Part shown: piece after piece, positions 17,450-27,659 of the stretch
Numbering within the stretch: position 1 is the first letter of the stretch
Layout of the letters: every line of letters begins with the position of its first letter
NCBI GenBank assembly: GCA_050331095.1
Contig: JBHJHE010000019.1
Location: forward strand, 1-64,000
Length of the DNA: 64,000 nucleotides
Direction of reading: 5' to 3'
Source of the DNA: MED-G105 sp050331095
GTDB lineage: Bacteria > Pseudomonadota > Alphaproteobacteria > Caulobacterales > Parvularculaceae
Position numbers and translations under genes: made by a program
The notes under the pieces: generated by a model
Seen by the model: only the letters and a program-made list of their open reading frames with translations
Databases searched by the model: none
What the model was told of the DNA's origin: nothing

Positions 17450-18531
17450 GGCGCGCCTCCCTCAGCGCTCGCGGTCGCCAGCGCCTCCAGCGTCGCGAAG
17501 CGCGCCGTCTCGCCGAGCGGGTTCGGCGCGACACGCACATAGGCGACGCCGCCGTCGATCCTGACGTCGTAGGTCTTGATCCGTTCGGTGAAGGGCGGCG
17601 GCGACACGCCGTCGGCGGGGTCGTACTGCCAGCCGTGCCAGGGGCAGGTGACCGACCCGTCGATGATGCAGCCCTCGCCCAGGGGCCCGTTCTGGTGGCG
17701 GCAGGCGTTCTGGACCGCATAGACCTTGAGCCCGTCGCGGAAGACCGCGACGCGGTCGCCCTTCGGCAGGGGCGCGATGACGGCGCGTCTGTCGGGGATC
17801 GCGCCGGCCTCTCCGACGGCGATCCATCCGTCCTCGGCCTTTTGGCCCTTCATGCCGTTGTCCCGCCCCCATTCGCGCAAGCCGGCGACGAGATGCAGAA
17901 GCGCGACGCCCCCCGCCGCGCCGTAGACGATCGGCGCGTAGACCGGCGAGGATTTCGTTGCGAGAGCCCCATAGGCGACGTGAAGCACGACGAGCCCGTA
18001 AGCGGCGTAGACCGACATGTGGAGCGCCTTCCACGCCGGCGCGGAGAGATTGTTGAGCCAGAAATCATGGCTCGTCGCGGCCATGACGAGGAGGATCGCG
18101 AACGCGCCGAGTCCGAACAGTTCGAACGGGACGCCGGGAAAAGGATCGCCCGGCAGACCCGACGCCATCAGCGAGACGAAGGGGCTCAACGGACCGCCGC
18201 CATGGTACCAGAGAAGCGCCAGGCCGAAATGGGCCCCGGCGACGAGCGCCGTCAGCACGCCGAAATGGCGGCGGTTGTACAGAAACGGCAGGAAGCGCGG
18301 CGACAGGCGCGCCAGCGGCCCGATCATCAGGACCAGGGTCATCATCGTGAACGCCGTCGCGCCGAGGGCCTTGATCGCGAGAACCACCGGGTCCGCGGTG
18401 TGGCCCGTGGCGTGGGGCTGGAGGCCGACGGCCATGAAGACGCCCATGAAGGCGATGACGCCGAGGACGGCGACGACGTCGTAGACGATCTTGTTGCCGT
18501 TCCACTGAACGGCCTGGTACTTGTGCCCCAT
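17446..18531 (-). CDS. Ferric-reductase-like transmembrane domain fused to Rieske [2Fe-2S] domain
   Basis: 361 residues. The N-terminal two thirds have about six membrane helices resembling the ferric reductase/MsrQ haem-b domain, with candidate haem ligands H101, H171 and H184. Residues about 235-345 form a Rieske ferredoxin domain: C277 and H279 (CRH), then C296 and H299 (CPWHGWQYD). This would pass electrons between membrane haem and an iron-sulfur centre. The donor, acceptor and direction are unknown. It is third in an operon of two small membrane proteins, itself and the Cys/His protein, with overlapping start and stop codons throughout. Confidence 0.85.
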   Translation of the reverse strand: MGHKYQAVQWNGNKIVYDVVAVLGVIAFMGVFMAVGLQPHATGHTADPVVLAIKALGATAFTMMTLVLMIGPLARLSPRFLPFLYNRRHFGVLTALVAGAHFGLALLWYHGGGPLSPFVSLMASGLPGDPFPGVPFELFGLGAFAILLVMAATSHDFWLNNLSAPAWKALHMSVYAAYGLVVLHVAYGALATKSSPVYAPIVYGAAGGVALLHLVAGLREWGRDNGMKGQKAEDGWIAVGEAGAIPDRRAVIAPLPKGDRVAVFRDGLKVYAVQNACRHQNGPLGEGCIIDGSVTCPWHGWQYDPADGVSPPPFTERIKTYDVRIDGGVAYVRVAPNPLGETARFATLEALATASAEGGAP

Positions 18532-18683
18532 CAGGGCGCCTCCCCGAAAATGTCCGCATCCGTCGCGTCGGCGTCGGTCTGCGGGTCCGGCGCGTAGCGC
18601 GGGGCGATGACCGCGCCGACGGCCACGGCTGCGGCGACGGCGATCCAGACGACGAGGTGGAGGCGTCGATGCGCGCGTTTCAT
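18531..18683 (-). CDS. Small single-span membrane protein in the Rieske operon
   Basis: 50 residues, MKRAHRRLHLVVWIAVAAAV and onward, ending in an acidic tail DADATDADIFGEAP. There is a basic N-terminus, one membrane span (about residues 10-27) and a periplasmic acidic tail. It is preceded by GGGGAGATC as ribosome site. Its TGA overlaps the ATG of the Rieske gene (TGATG), strong support that it is translated. Function unknown; possibly an assembly or stability subunit. Confidence 0.7.
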   Translation of the reverse strand: MKRAHRRLHLVVWIAVAAAVAVGAVIAPRYAPDPQTDADATDADIFGEAP

Positions 18684-18696
18684 GATCTCCCCCGCG

Positions 18697-18942
18697 TCAG
18701 GCGTCGTCGCGGCCGGCGATCGGCTGATTGATGCGCCGGCCCGAGAGCCACCGGCCGAGAACGAAGGGCCACAACAGCGCCGCGCCGGGCAGCGACGTCA
18801 GGCGAAACCAGAGGCTCGCGCCGTTCGCCGCGTCGTCGAGCTTGCCCGCCGCGAGGAAGAGGAACGCCGCGCCGACAACGAGCCCGACGCCGAGATAGCC
18901 CCCGACGGCGAGCCAAAAGAGTTCCGCGGTTTCGATCGTCAC
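18697..18942 (-). CDS. Small two-span membrane protein, first gene of the Rieske operon
   Basis: 81 residues. The first hydrophobic segment is about residues 8-32 (LFWLAVGGYLGVGLVVGAAF). A middle part LDDAANGASLWFRLTSLPGA leads to a second span ending in WPFVLGRWLSGR. Short proteins with this pattern occur beside haem/Rieske membrane genes. Only 13 bases separate it from the 50-residue gene, consistent with one transcript of four genes. No catalytic residues are apparent. Confidence 0.68.
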   Translation of the reverse strand: MTIETAELFWLAVGGYLGVGLVVGAAFLFLAAGKLDDAANGASLWFRLTSLPGAALLWPFVLGRWLSGRRINQPIAGRDDA

Positions 18943-19023
18943 GCTCCGCCCCCGGCGACTAACCTTCTTTACCTTGCCGCATCGCCGCCGACGCTGAAAC
19001 CCGGCGCGTACGAAAGTTGACCG

Positions 19024-19557
19024 CTACGCCGCCCGCGCCGCAGGCCGTCGCATGACGACGAGCGTCGCGTCTTGGAGCTTAACGCGGCCGACGGGGGCGA
19101 AGCCGAACCGGTGGGCGAGGCGCGTCGACGGCGCGTTCGCCGTCTCGACGCAGCAGCCGAATTCCCGCGTCGGAAAACGATTTTCCGTCCAGGCGATCGC
19201 CGCAGCGAGGGCCTCGCGGGCGATCCCGCGGCCCTGGAACGCCGGCGCGACAAGCCAGGAGAACTCCGGCGTCGCCGGCGCGGGTTCGCCCTCGCGCTTG
19301 AAATCGCCGGGCCCGACTTCGCCGGCGTAGGCGCCGCTTGCGCGGTCTTCGACGATGAAGGGCCCGTAGCCGAGGAGCGCCCACATCCCCGCCCCGCGAG
19401 CGAAGCGCATCCACGCCTGGTCGCGCGAGAGCGGCCCAAACCCAAGGCGCGCGACGACGGCGGGGTCGGCGAGCGCCGCGGCGAAGGGCGCGAAGTCCGC
19501 CATCGTGCGGGCGCGCAGAACGAGGCGGTCGGTTTCGATCGTCGGCGGTTCGCCCAT
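19024..19557 (-). CDS. GNAT N-acetyltransferase (RimJ/RimL type)
   Basis: 177 residues from MGEPPTIETDRLVLRARTM, the standard opening of RimJ/RimL-like acetyltransferases; a start 16 codons upstream (19605) is possible. The acetyl-CoA loop is seen as AFQGRGIAREALAAAI, and the later N-x-x-S-x-R-x-x-x-x-x-G-F segment (NAPSTRLAHRFGF) is typical. It may acetylate a protein N-terminus or a small amine. It is divergent from the nucleoside transporter, with about 60 bases between. Confidence 0.85.
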   Translation of the reverse strand: MGEPPTIETDRLVLRARTMADFAPFAAALADPAVVARLGFGPLSRDQAWMRFARGAGMWALLGYGPFIVEDRASGAYAGEVGPGDFKREGEPAPATPEFSWLVAPAFQGRGIAREALAAAIAWTENRFPTREFGCCVETANAPSTRLAHRFGFAPVGRVKLQDATLVVMRRPAARAA

Positions 19558-19615
19558 CGCGCGCTCCCATAGCGGCGGCTTTCTCGCCCGCGCGAACGAC
19601 GCCAAGCTTTAGCCG

Positions 19616-20893
19616 ATGGAAAGCTTGCCCGATCTCGGCCTGCGCGCGCAAAGCGCGATCGGCCTCGCCGCCTTCTGCGCTATCGCGTGGACACTGTCGG
19701 AGAACCGCGCGCGCTTTCCGTTCCGCCTCGCCGCGCTGGCGATCGGCATGCAGATCGTCGTCGCGGCGGGGCTTCTCTATGCCCCTGGCGCGCGCGACGC
19801 GTTGAGCTTCCTGAACGTCGTCGTCGCCGCCCTGCAGACCGCGACGGAGGCCGGCGCGAGCCTTGTCTTCGGCTATCTCGGCGGCGGCCCCGCGCCGTTC
19901 GAGGTCACCGACGAAAGCGCCCTCTTCATCCTCGCCTTCCGTGGACTGCCGATCCTCGTCTTTTTCTCCGGCCTGTCGGCCTTGCTCTGGCATCTCGGCG
20001 TCCTGCGCGTCGCGGTGCGCGGCTTCGCGATCCTCCTGGAGCGGGCGTTCAACGTCGGCGGCGCGGTATCCCTCGCCGTCGCCGCCAACGTGCTTCTGGG
20101 GCCGACCGAAGCGCCGATCCTCATCCGCGCCTATCTTGAGAAACTGACGCGCAGCGAGCTTTTCGCGATCATGACCGGCGGCTTCGCCACGGTCGCCGGC
20201 ACGGTGATGGTGCTCTACGCGACGCTCCTCGCCCCCATCGCGCCGTCGGTCCTCGGCCATATCATCGTCGCCTCGATCATCTCCGTGCCGGCCGCGATCC
20301 TCATGGCGCTGATCATGACGCCGCCCGCCGTCGCCGACGAACCAACGCCGACGAGCGCCGGCGACGATTTCAAATACGACGGCGCGATGGACGCCTTCAT
20401 GACCGGCGTCGCCGATGGGCTGAAGCTTTACCTCAACGTCGTCGCGGCGCTGATCGCCTTCACCGCCTTCGCCGCGCTCGTGAACATCCTCCTCGGCGGG
20501 TTCGGCGACGTCGCCGGCGCGCCCCTGACGCTCGAACGCGCCCTCGGCTGGGTTTTCGCACCCTTGATGTGGCTCGCCGGCGCGCCGTGGTCGGAGTGCT
20601 TCGACGCCGGCGCGCTCATGGGGTTGAAGACCGCGCTCAACGAACTGATCGCCTACGTCGCCCTCGCCGAGACGCCGGCGGGAACCTTCAGCCCCCGCAC
20701 CAACCTCATTTTGATTTACGCGATGTGCGGTTTCGCCAACGTGGCGAGCCTCGGCATCGTCGTCGGCGGCCTGTCGGTCCTCGCGCCGGACCGCCGCGGC
20801 GACGTCCTCGACCTCGGCCCCCGCGCGGTCGTCGCCGGCACCCTCGCGACGCTCATGTCCGGCGCGGTGATCGGACTGATCTGGGTCGGGTGA
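19616..20893 (+). CDS. CNT-family (NupC-type) nucleoside transporter
   Basis: 425 residues, about ten membrane segments. Inner-membrane importer of nucleosides coupled to proton or sodium. Family landmarks are NVLLGPTEAPILIRAYLEKL, ELFAIMTGGFATVAGTVMV, the TALNELIAY segment and ALCGF-like YAMCGFANVASLGI near the C-terminus. It has a tail-to-tail neighbour, the DUF885 gene, only seven bases away. Specificity cannot be told. Confidence 0.93.
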   Translation: MESLPDLGLRAQSAIGLAAFCAIAWTLSENRARFPFRLAALAIGMQIVVAAGLLYAPGARDALSFLNVVVAALQTATEAGASLVFGYLGGGPAPFEVTDESALFILAFRGLPILVFFSGLSALLWHLGVLRVAVRGFAILLERAFNVGGAVSLAVAANVLLGPTEAPILIRAYLEKLTRSELFAIMTGGFATVAGTVMVLYATLLAPIAPSVLGHIIVASIISVPAAILMALIMTPPAVADEPTPTSAGDDFKYDGAMDAFMTGVADGLKLYLNVVAALIAFTAFAALVNILLGGFGDVAGAPLTLERALGWVFAPLMWLAGAPWSECFDAGALMGLKTALNELIAYVALAETPAGTFSPRTNLILIYAMCGFANVASLGIVVGGLSVLAPDRRGDVLDLGPRAVVAGTLATLMSGAVIGLIWVG

Positions 20894-20900
20894 TCCGGGC

Positions 20901-22670
20901 TCACCCCTTGCGCTCGGCGATCCAGTCGTCGATGCGTTCGCGGAGCATATCGAGGGGAACGCCTCCGTCGACGAGGACCGCGTCGTGGAAGGCGCGAATA
21001 TCGAAGCCGTCGCCAAGCTCTTTTTCGGCCTTGCGACGCAGCTCAAGGATCGTCAGCTCGCCAATTTTGTAGGCGAGGGCCTGGCCGGGCCAGGCGATGT
21101 AGCGATCGATCTCCGTGCGCACGTTGCGGCGCGCCAGCGCCGTGTTGCCGGCGAGGTAGTCGATGGCCTGCTGGCGGCTCCAGCCCTTGGCGTGGAGGCC
21201 GGTGTCGATGACGAGCCGGCAGGCGCGCCACATCTCGTAGGAGAGCCGTCCGAAATGCTCGTAGGGCGTCTTGTAGACGTCCATTTCGAGGCCGAGCTTC
21301 TCCGAATAGAGCCCCCAGCCCTCGCCATAGGCGTTCGGATAAAAACCCTGGCGGAAATCGGGGACGTTCTCGATCTCCTTCGAGAGCGCGCTTTGCAGAT
21401 GATGGCCGGGCACCGCCTCATGCAGCGACAGCGCCGGCAACTGATAAAGCGGGCGCTCCTTCAGATCGTACGTGTTCACCCAGTACTGCCCGCCGCGATC
21501 CGCCGTCAGCGACGCCGGCACGTAGCGGCCAGTCGTGTAGTTCGGCGCGATTTCGGCCGGCACCGGCTCAACCGAATAGGGCTGGCGCGGCAGTTTGCCG
21601 AAGAGCGCCGGCAGCTTTCCGTCCACGTCCTTGACGATGAACGTCGCTTCCTTGAGCAGATCTTCGGCCGTCTCGGCGTAGAATTGCGGGTCGGTGCGGA
21701 GGAAGTCCTGGAACGCCTCGAACGAGCCCTCGAACCCTGCGTCCTTGATGACCTCGTCCATCTCCGCGCGAATGCGCGCGACTTCGCGCAGGCCGAGCTC
21801 GTGGATCTCGTCGACGTCGGCGTCGTCGAGGGAGGTGTAGTAGCGCGCCGCCGTCTCATAATACGCCGCGCCGTCGGGGAGGTCGCCGGCCGCGACGCTC
21901 TCGGCGGCGCCCGGCGCGTACTCGTCGCGCATAAAGGCGTTCGCGCGGGCGTAAGCCGGCAGAATTTCATTCTCGACGAGAGCCGCCGCGCGCTTGCGCA
22001 GCCGGCTCGCCCGCCGCGGCGCGATCCCCGCCGGCAGATCGGCGAAGGGCAGATAAAGCGGGTGCGCCGTCGGCGCTCCCGTCGCCAGCGCCTCGAACGA
22101 CGACAGGACGCCCGGCATGATCTCTTTTGGCTGGGTGAAGCCATCGGCAAGGCCAAGGCGCATATTCTCAACGTTCTGATCGAGATACGCCGGAACTTTC
22201 TCGAGCCGGGTCAGAAACGTTTCGTAGTCGTCGGCCGTGCGCAGGGGCGTGGCGCTAGAGAGCCGCGTCGGGGTTGTGTGAAAGCCGGAGTCCGACAGGA
22301 ACGGCCGCCGCCAGGGCTTGAACGGCGCGAAGGCGACGTCGCTCTTCAGAATGAAATCGAGAATGCGCGCGCTTTGCGCCTCGCGGGCCGAGACGGCCTC
22401 CAGGTCGACCGCGCGCAAGCGCGCAAGGAACGCCTCGCGCGCCGCCGTTCGCCGTTCGAAGTCCGCCGGAGCGCGCGCCGGAACCGCGTCGTTGTAGTCA
22501 TTGACCCCGTTGAACGTCGCACGGAACGGGTCCTCGCGCATCTCGAAGGCCCAGTACTCCTCAAAAAGCGCGTTGAGATCCGCGCTGGCGCCAGCGCGCG
22601 CCCCCGACGACAGGGCGAACGGCGCAATGAGCGCGAGAACGGCGACGAGCCGGCGAACTTTTTCGAGCAT
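20901..22670 (-). CDS. DUF885 family secreted metallopeptidase-like protein
   Basis: 589 residues from MLEKVRRLVAVLALIAPFAL, a signal peptide cleaved near ARA; a start 13 codons upstream is less likely. DUF885 proteins are zinc-peptidase-like. The conserved HEAVPGHHLQ lies near residue 417, with a downstream EGWGLYSEKLG segment giving the glutamate ligand. It is probably periplasmic. Length and the C-terminal FHDAVLVDGGVPLDMLRERI are typical. The actual substrate is unknown. Confidence 0.9.
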   Translation of the reverse strand: MLEKVRRLVAVLALIAPFALSSGARAGASADLNALFEEYWAFEMREDPFRATFNGVNDYNDAVPARAPADFERRTAAREAFLARLRAVDLEAVSAREAQSARILDFILKSDVAFAPFKPWRRPFLSDSGFHTTPTRLSSATPLRTADDYETFLTRLEKVPAYLDQNVENMRLGLADGFTQPKEIMPGVLSSFEALATGAPTAHPLYLPFADLPAGIAPRRASRLRKRAAALVENEILPAYARANAFMRDEYAPGAAESVAAGDLPDGAAYYETAARYYTSLDDADVDEIHELGLREVARIRAEMDEVIKDAGFEGSFEAFQDFLRTDPQFYAETAEDLLKEATFIVKDVDGKLPALFGKLPRQPYSVEPVPAEIAPNYTTGRYVPASLTADRGGQYWVNTYDLKERPLYQLPALSLHEAVPGHHLQSALSKEIENVPDFRQGFYPNAYGEGWGLYSEKLGLEMDVYKTPYEHFGRLSYEMWRACRLVIDTGLHAKGWSRQQAIDYLAGNTALARRNVRTEIDRYIAWPGQALAYKIGELTILELRRKAEKELGDGFDIRAFHDAVLVDGGVPLDMLRERIDDWIAERKG

Positions 22671-22753
22671 GGCGCATTGTCCCTCTTCCGATCGCGGCGA
22701 CGGGACCACGATCCGCCGGCGCGGGAAAGGGCGACGCTCACCCGCCGCGCGTG

Positions 22754-22777
22754 GCGGCTCAAGTCGCGGCTCAAGTC
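22754..22777. repeat. 12-bp perfect tandem duplication
   Basis: The unit GCGGCTCAAGTC occurs twice in direct succession in the divergent intergenic region between the DUF885 gene and the MscS gene. Confidence 0.85.
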
Positions 22778-22845
22778 GCTATGGCGACAAAAAACCGATA
22801 CGTTCGCGCGATAAAGCTTTTACGGGGTCGATCGAGGGGGCCGTT

Positions 22846-24027
22846 ATGGACGTTCGCGGGGGCGCTTCGTTCCAATCACAAGCACAGGACGGCGCGTCCG
22901 GCGCGCTGGCCTGGTTGCGGAGCGCGTTCGGCGACGCCGTCGCCTTCGTCGCGCCTTACCTCCGCGACGCGTGGACCTGGCTCGTGACGGAAGGCCCCGG
23001 CCAGGCGGTGGCGGGCGCGTCGGTCGTCGCGATCTTCATTGGCCTGCGCATCGCGCGGGCGTTCCTCGTCGGCGCGCTCCACCGCAAGAAGAAGCCGTCG
23101 ACGGCGATCCGCAACATCCTCGCCCAGGTGATCCGCCGCACCTGGTCGCTGTTCCTCCTGCTCCTCGCCGCCGTCCTCGTCGCGCCGTTCACGCCGGGCT
23201 TGCCCGCGAACGTCGCCGACGGCCTGCGCGCGGTCTTCGGCGGCGTCCTCATTCTCCAGGGCGCGGTGTGGCTGCGGCAGGTCGTGAAGTGCGTCACCGC
23301 CGGCTATCTCGACGCGCGCAGCGGGGGCGATCTCTCCCGCGGCTCCGGCGCGGCGGCGCTCGGCCTCATCTCGACGCTCTCCGGGCTTGTCATCTGGGCC
23401 CTGGCGATCGTCATGCTGCTGGGCAATTTCGGCGTCGAGATCGCGCCGATCGTCGCCGGCCTCGGCGTCGGCGGCCTCGCCATCGGCCTCGCCGCGCAGA
23501 ACATCTTCAAGGACCTCTTCGCGTCCCTGTCGATCATCTTCGACCAGCCGTTCCTCGTCGGCGACTTCATTTCGTTCAACAATGGCGAGATCCGCGGCGA
23601 GGTCGAGAAGATCGGCCTCAAGACGACCCACCTGCGCGCCATCAGCGGCGAACAGATCATCGTCGGCAACGCGCAGCTCCTCGACAAGGAAGTGAGCAAT
23701 TATCGCCGCATGGAGCGCCGCCGCAGCGCGTTCGACGTCGGCGTCGTCTACCAGACCTCCCACGCACTGCTCGAGCGCGCGCCCCAGATCGTCGAGGACG
23801 CGGTCGCGGGCGTCGACGGCGTGCGGTTCGAGCGCTGCCTCATGAAGTCGTTCGCCGATTCCGGCATCGTCTTCGAAGTCGTCTACTGGGTGAACGACCG
23901 GCGCTACCCGGTCTTCGTCGACCGTCAGCACGCCGTGCTCCTGGCGATCCACGGCGCGTTCGAAGCGGCGGGCCTCGTCTTCGCCTATCCCACGCGCACG
24001 GTGCATCTGGAGACGATGCCCGCCTGA
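22846..24027 (+). CDS. MscS-family mechanosensitive channel
   Basis: 393 residues from the ATG at 22846. Membrane spans lie near residues 53-73, 97-115, 120-140 and 170-200. The pore-lining helix and following beta domain are recognised by VAGLGVGGLAIGLAAQNIFKD and IFDQPFLVGDFI, then GEVEKIGLKTTHLR. The C-terminal cytoplasmic vestibule is complete. It opens under osmotic downshock in characterised homologues. The extra N-terminal helices make it a longer MscS-like (YbdG/MscM-type) protein. Confidence 0.92.
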   Translation: MDVRGGASFQSQAQDGASGALAWLRSAFGDAVAFVAPYLRDAWTWLVTEGPGQAVAGASVVAIFIGLRIARAFLVGALHRKKKPSTAIRNILAQVIRRTWSLFLLLLAAVLVAPFTPGLPANVADGLRAVFGGVLILQGAVWLRQVVKCVTAGYLDARSGGDLSRGSGAAALGLISTLSGLVIWALAIVMLLGNFGVEIAPIVAGLGVGGLAIGLAAQNIFKDLFASLSIIFDQPFLVGDFISFNNGEIRGEVEKIGLKTTHLRAISGEQIIVGNAQLLDKEVSNYRRMERRRSAFDVGVVYQTSHALLERAPQIVEDAVAGVDGVRFERCLMKSFADSGIVFEVVYWVNDRRYPVFVDRQHAVLLAIHGAFEAAGLVFAYPTRTVHLETMPA

Positions 24028-24314
24028 CGCCTCCCCGCGCGCTCCGGCGGGCCCCCGCGATCACGCGGGCGTTCCCCGCGTCGTGAACATCCGTGCATAG
24101 CGCCGTGATCGGTTTGTCCGCTAACCAATGCTCACGGTGTCGGCCACTCTCTGACGGCATCGCGAACAAGCGTCGCGCCGGCGTTAGTCCCCTCACCCGG
24201 CGCGAAGCGACCTCCCAGCGGCGTCGCGCCATCCTCCCCCCGGGCGCGGCGCCGCCTTTTTTTTCGCGCACGGCCGGTCTTTCCTCTGACGCGTCGGCGC
24301 GTTTTCTAAGCGAC

Positions 24315-26699
<2,385 letters not shown>

Positions 26700-26808
26700 G
26701 CGGTCGCGCCGCGCCCATCGCCGCCAAGCCGTTGACGCGCCTCGCGGACCCTTCCGCCGCGACCCAAATCAGGAACGCCCTTACCGGCGAATAGACCGCA
26801 TGCGAACG

Positions 26809-26831
26809 ACCCGTCCCACGATTGGACGGGT
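26809..26831. terminator. Hairpin downstream of uvrB
   Basis: ACCCGTCC pairs perfectly with GGACGGGT around a 7-base loop, 110 bases after the uvrB stop. There is no T-run after it, so it would be a weak intrinsic terminator at best. Confidence 0.35.
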
Positions 26832-26849
26832 TCATCACATAGCCGTGAG

Positions 26850-26866
26850 ACGTTATTTTATAACGT
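26850..26866. promoter_or_regulatory. 17-bp AT-rich palindrome, candidate operator
   Basis: ACGTTATTTTATAACGT is a perfect 7+3+7 inverted repeat in otherwise GC-rich DNA, about 215 bases before the secreted-protein gene. The symmetry fits a dimeric regulator site; which regulator is unknown. Confidence 0.35.
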
Positions 26867-27082
26867 GCATAGGACGCTTGCTTCTTATTCGGCGATCATT
26901 CTTTATTGCGGCGTGGGTTGCGATGAGGGCGGTTCGTCAATGGGCGGATGTTCTGACGAGTTTATGTCTGAACACGTCATGCCGACGCTTTCTTCCGCCC
27001 GGCGCGAACGCGTCTCTCCCCTCCGGATCGCCCAACTCCAACGCCTGAGCTCCCCTCTTTGACCTCTTAAAGGAGTCTATCC

Positions 27083-27619
27083 GTGCACATTAGAAAGATA
27101 ATGATGGCCGCGTCGGTCGCCGGCGCGTCGTTTCTCGGCGCGCCCGCCGCGGTCGCGACGTCGCTCGTGAAGCAGGACTTCGACGAAATGGCGCGCAACG
27201 CCAACGTTTGCGTCATCGCCACAGCAGTCTCCACGAAATCCGCCGTCCGCGACGGCGCGCCGGTGACCGAGACGGTTTTCACCGTCGACGACGTCGCGTT
27301 CGGCTCGCCCGCGCGCACGATCACCGTCGTCTCAGACGGGGGACGCATCCCCAACGCCAAAGCGCCGATGGCCGAGGTCGTCGCCGGCGCGCCGCGGTTC
27401 TTCAGCGGCGGGTCGAGCCTTCTTCTGCTCACAGAGCGCAGCGACGGCGCTTACGGCGTCGTCAATTTCTCGCAGGGCGTTTTTCCGGTGGTTGAGACCG
27501 TCGAGGGCGCGTCCGTCACGCTGCCCGCCTCCGCTGGCGGCGTGACCGCCGTCGACACGGCGCTGGATGCGGCGCGGAACGCGCGCAACGCCGCCGACGC
27601 CCCGACCATGGACGAGTAA
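27083..27619 (+). CDS. Secreted hypothetical protein, companion of metzincin protease
   Basis: 178 residues with a GTG start at 27083, chosen because AAAGGAG sits at proper spacing; ATG codons eight and nine residues in are alternatives. A signal peptide ends near AVATS. The mature part has a beta-rich pattern (VCVIATAVSTKSAV, then VFTVDDVAFGSPARTITV). This resembles small secreted proteins found next to matrixin-type proteases, in which a hydrophobic segment SSLLLL follows a Gly-rich loop. No function is known. It is 40 bases upstream of the protease gene, clearly one operon, and could be an inhibitor, chaperone or co-secreted factor. Confidence 0.72.
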   Translation: MHIRKIMMAASVAGASFLGAPAAVATSLVKQDFDEMARNANVCVIATAVSTKSAVRDGAPVTETVFTVDDVAFGSPARTITVVSDGGRIPNAKAPMAEVVAGAPRFFSGGSSLLLLTERSDGAYGVVNFSQGVFPVVETVEGASVTLPASAGGVTAVDTALDAARNARNAADAPTMDE

Positions 27620-27659
27620 GCGCCAGCGACGCGCAACGACATTTTTGGAGAATTCCGAC

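Larger units (their letters stand above)
26700..27082. other. 383-bp intergenic region with two inverted repeats
   Basis: Holds no credible gene. It contains a GC-rich hairpin (26809-26831) downstream of uvrB and an AT-rich 17-bp palindrome (26850-26866). A less GC-rich stretch then leads to the AAAGGAG ribosome site of the next gene. It likely carries the uvrB terminator side and the promoter for the secreted protein operon. Confidence 0.5.

Noticed and set aside
24028..24314. SOS box upstream of uvrB
   Set aside because: GAAC strings occur, but none has the GTTC-N7-GTTC or GAAC-N7-GAAC spacing expected for alphaproteobacterial LexA.
26865..27062. 65-residue frame upstream of the secreted protein gene
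   Set aside because: No ribosome site or conserved features; it overlaps the palindrome and the likely promoter region.
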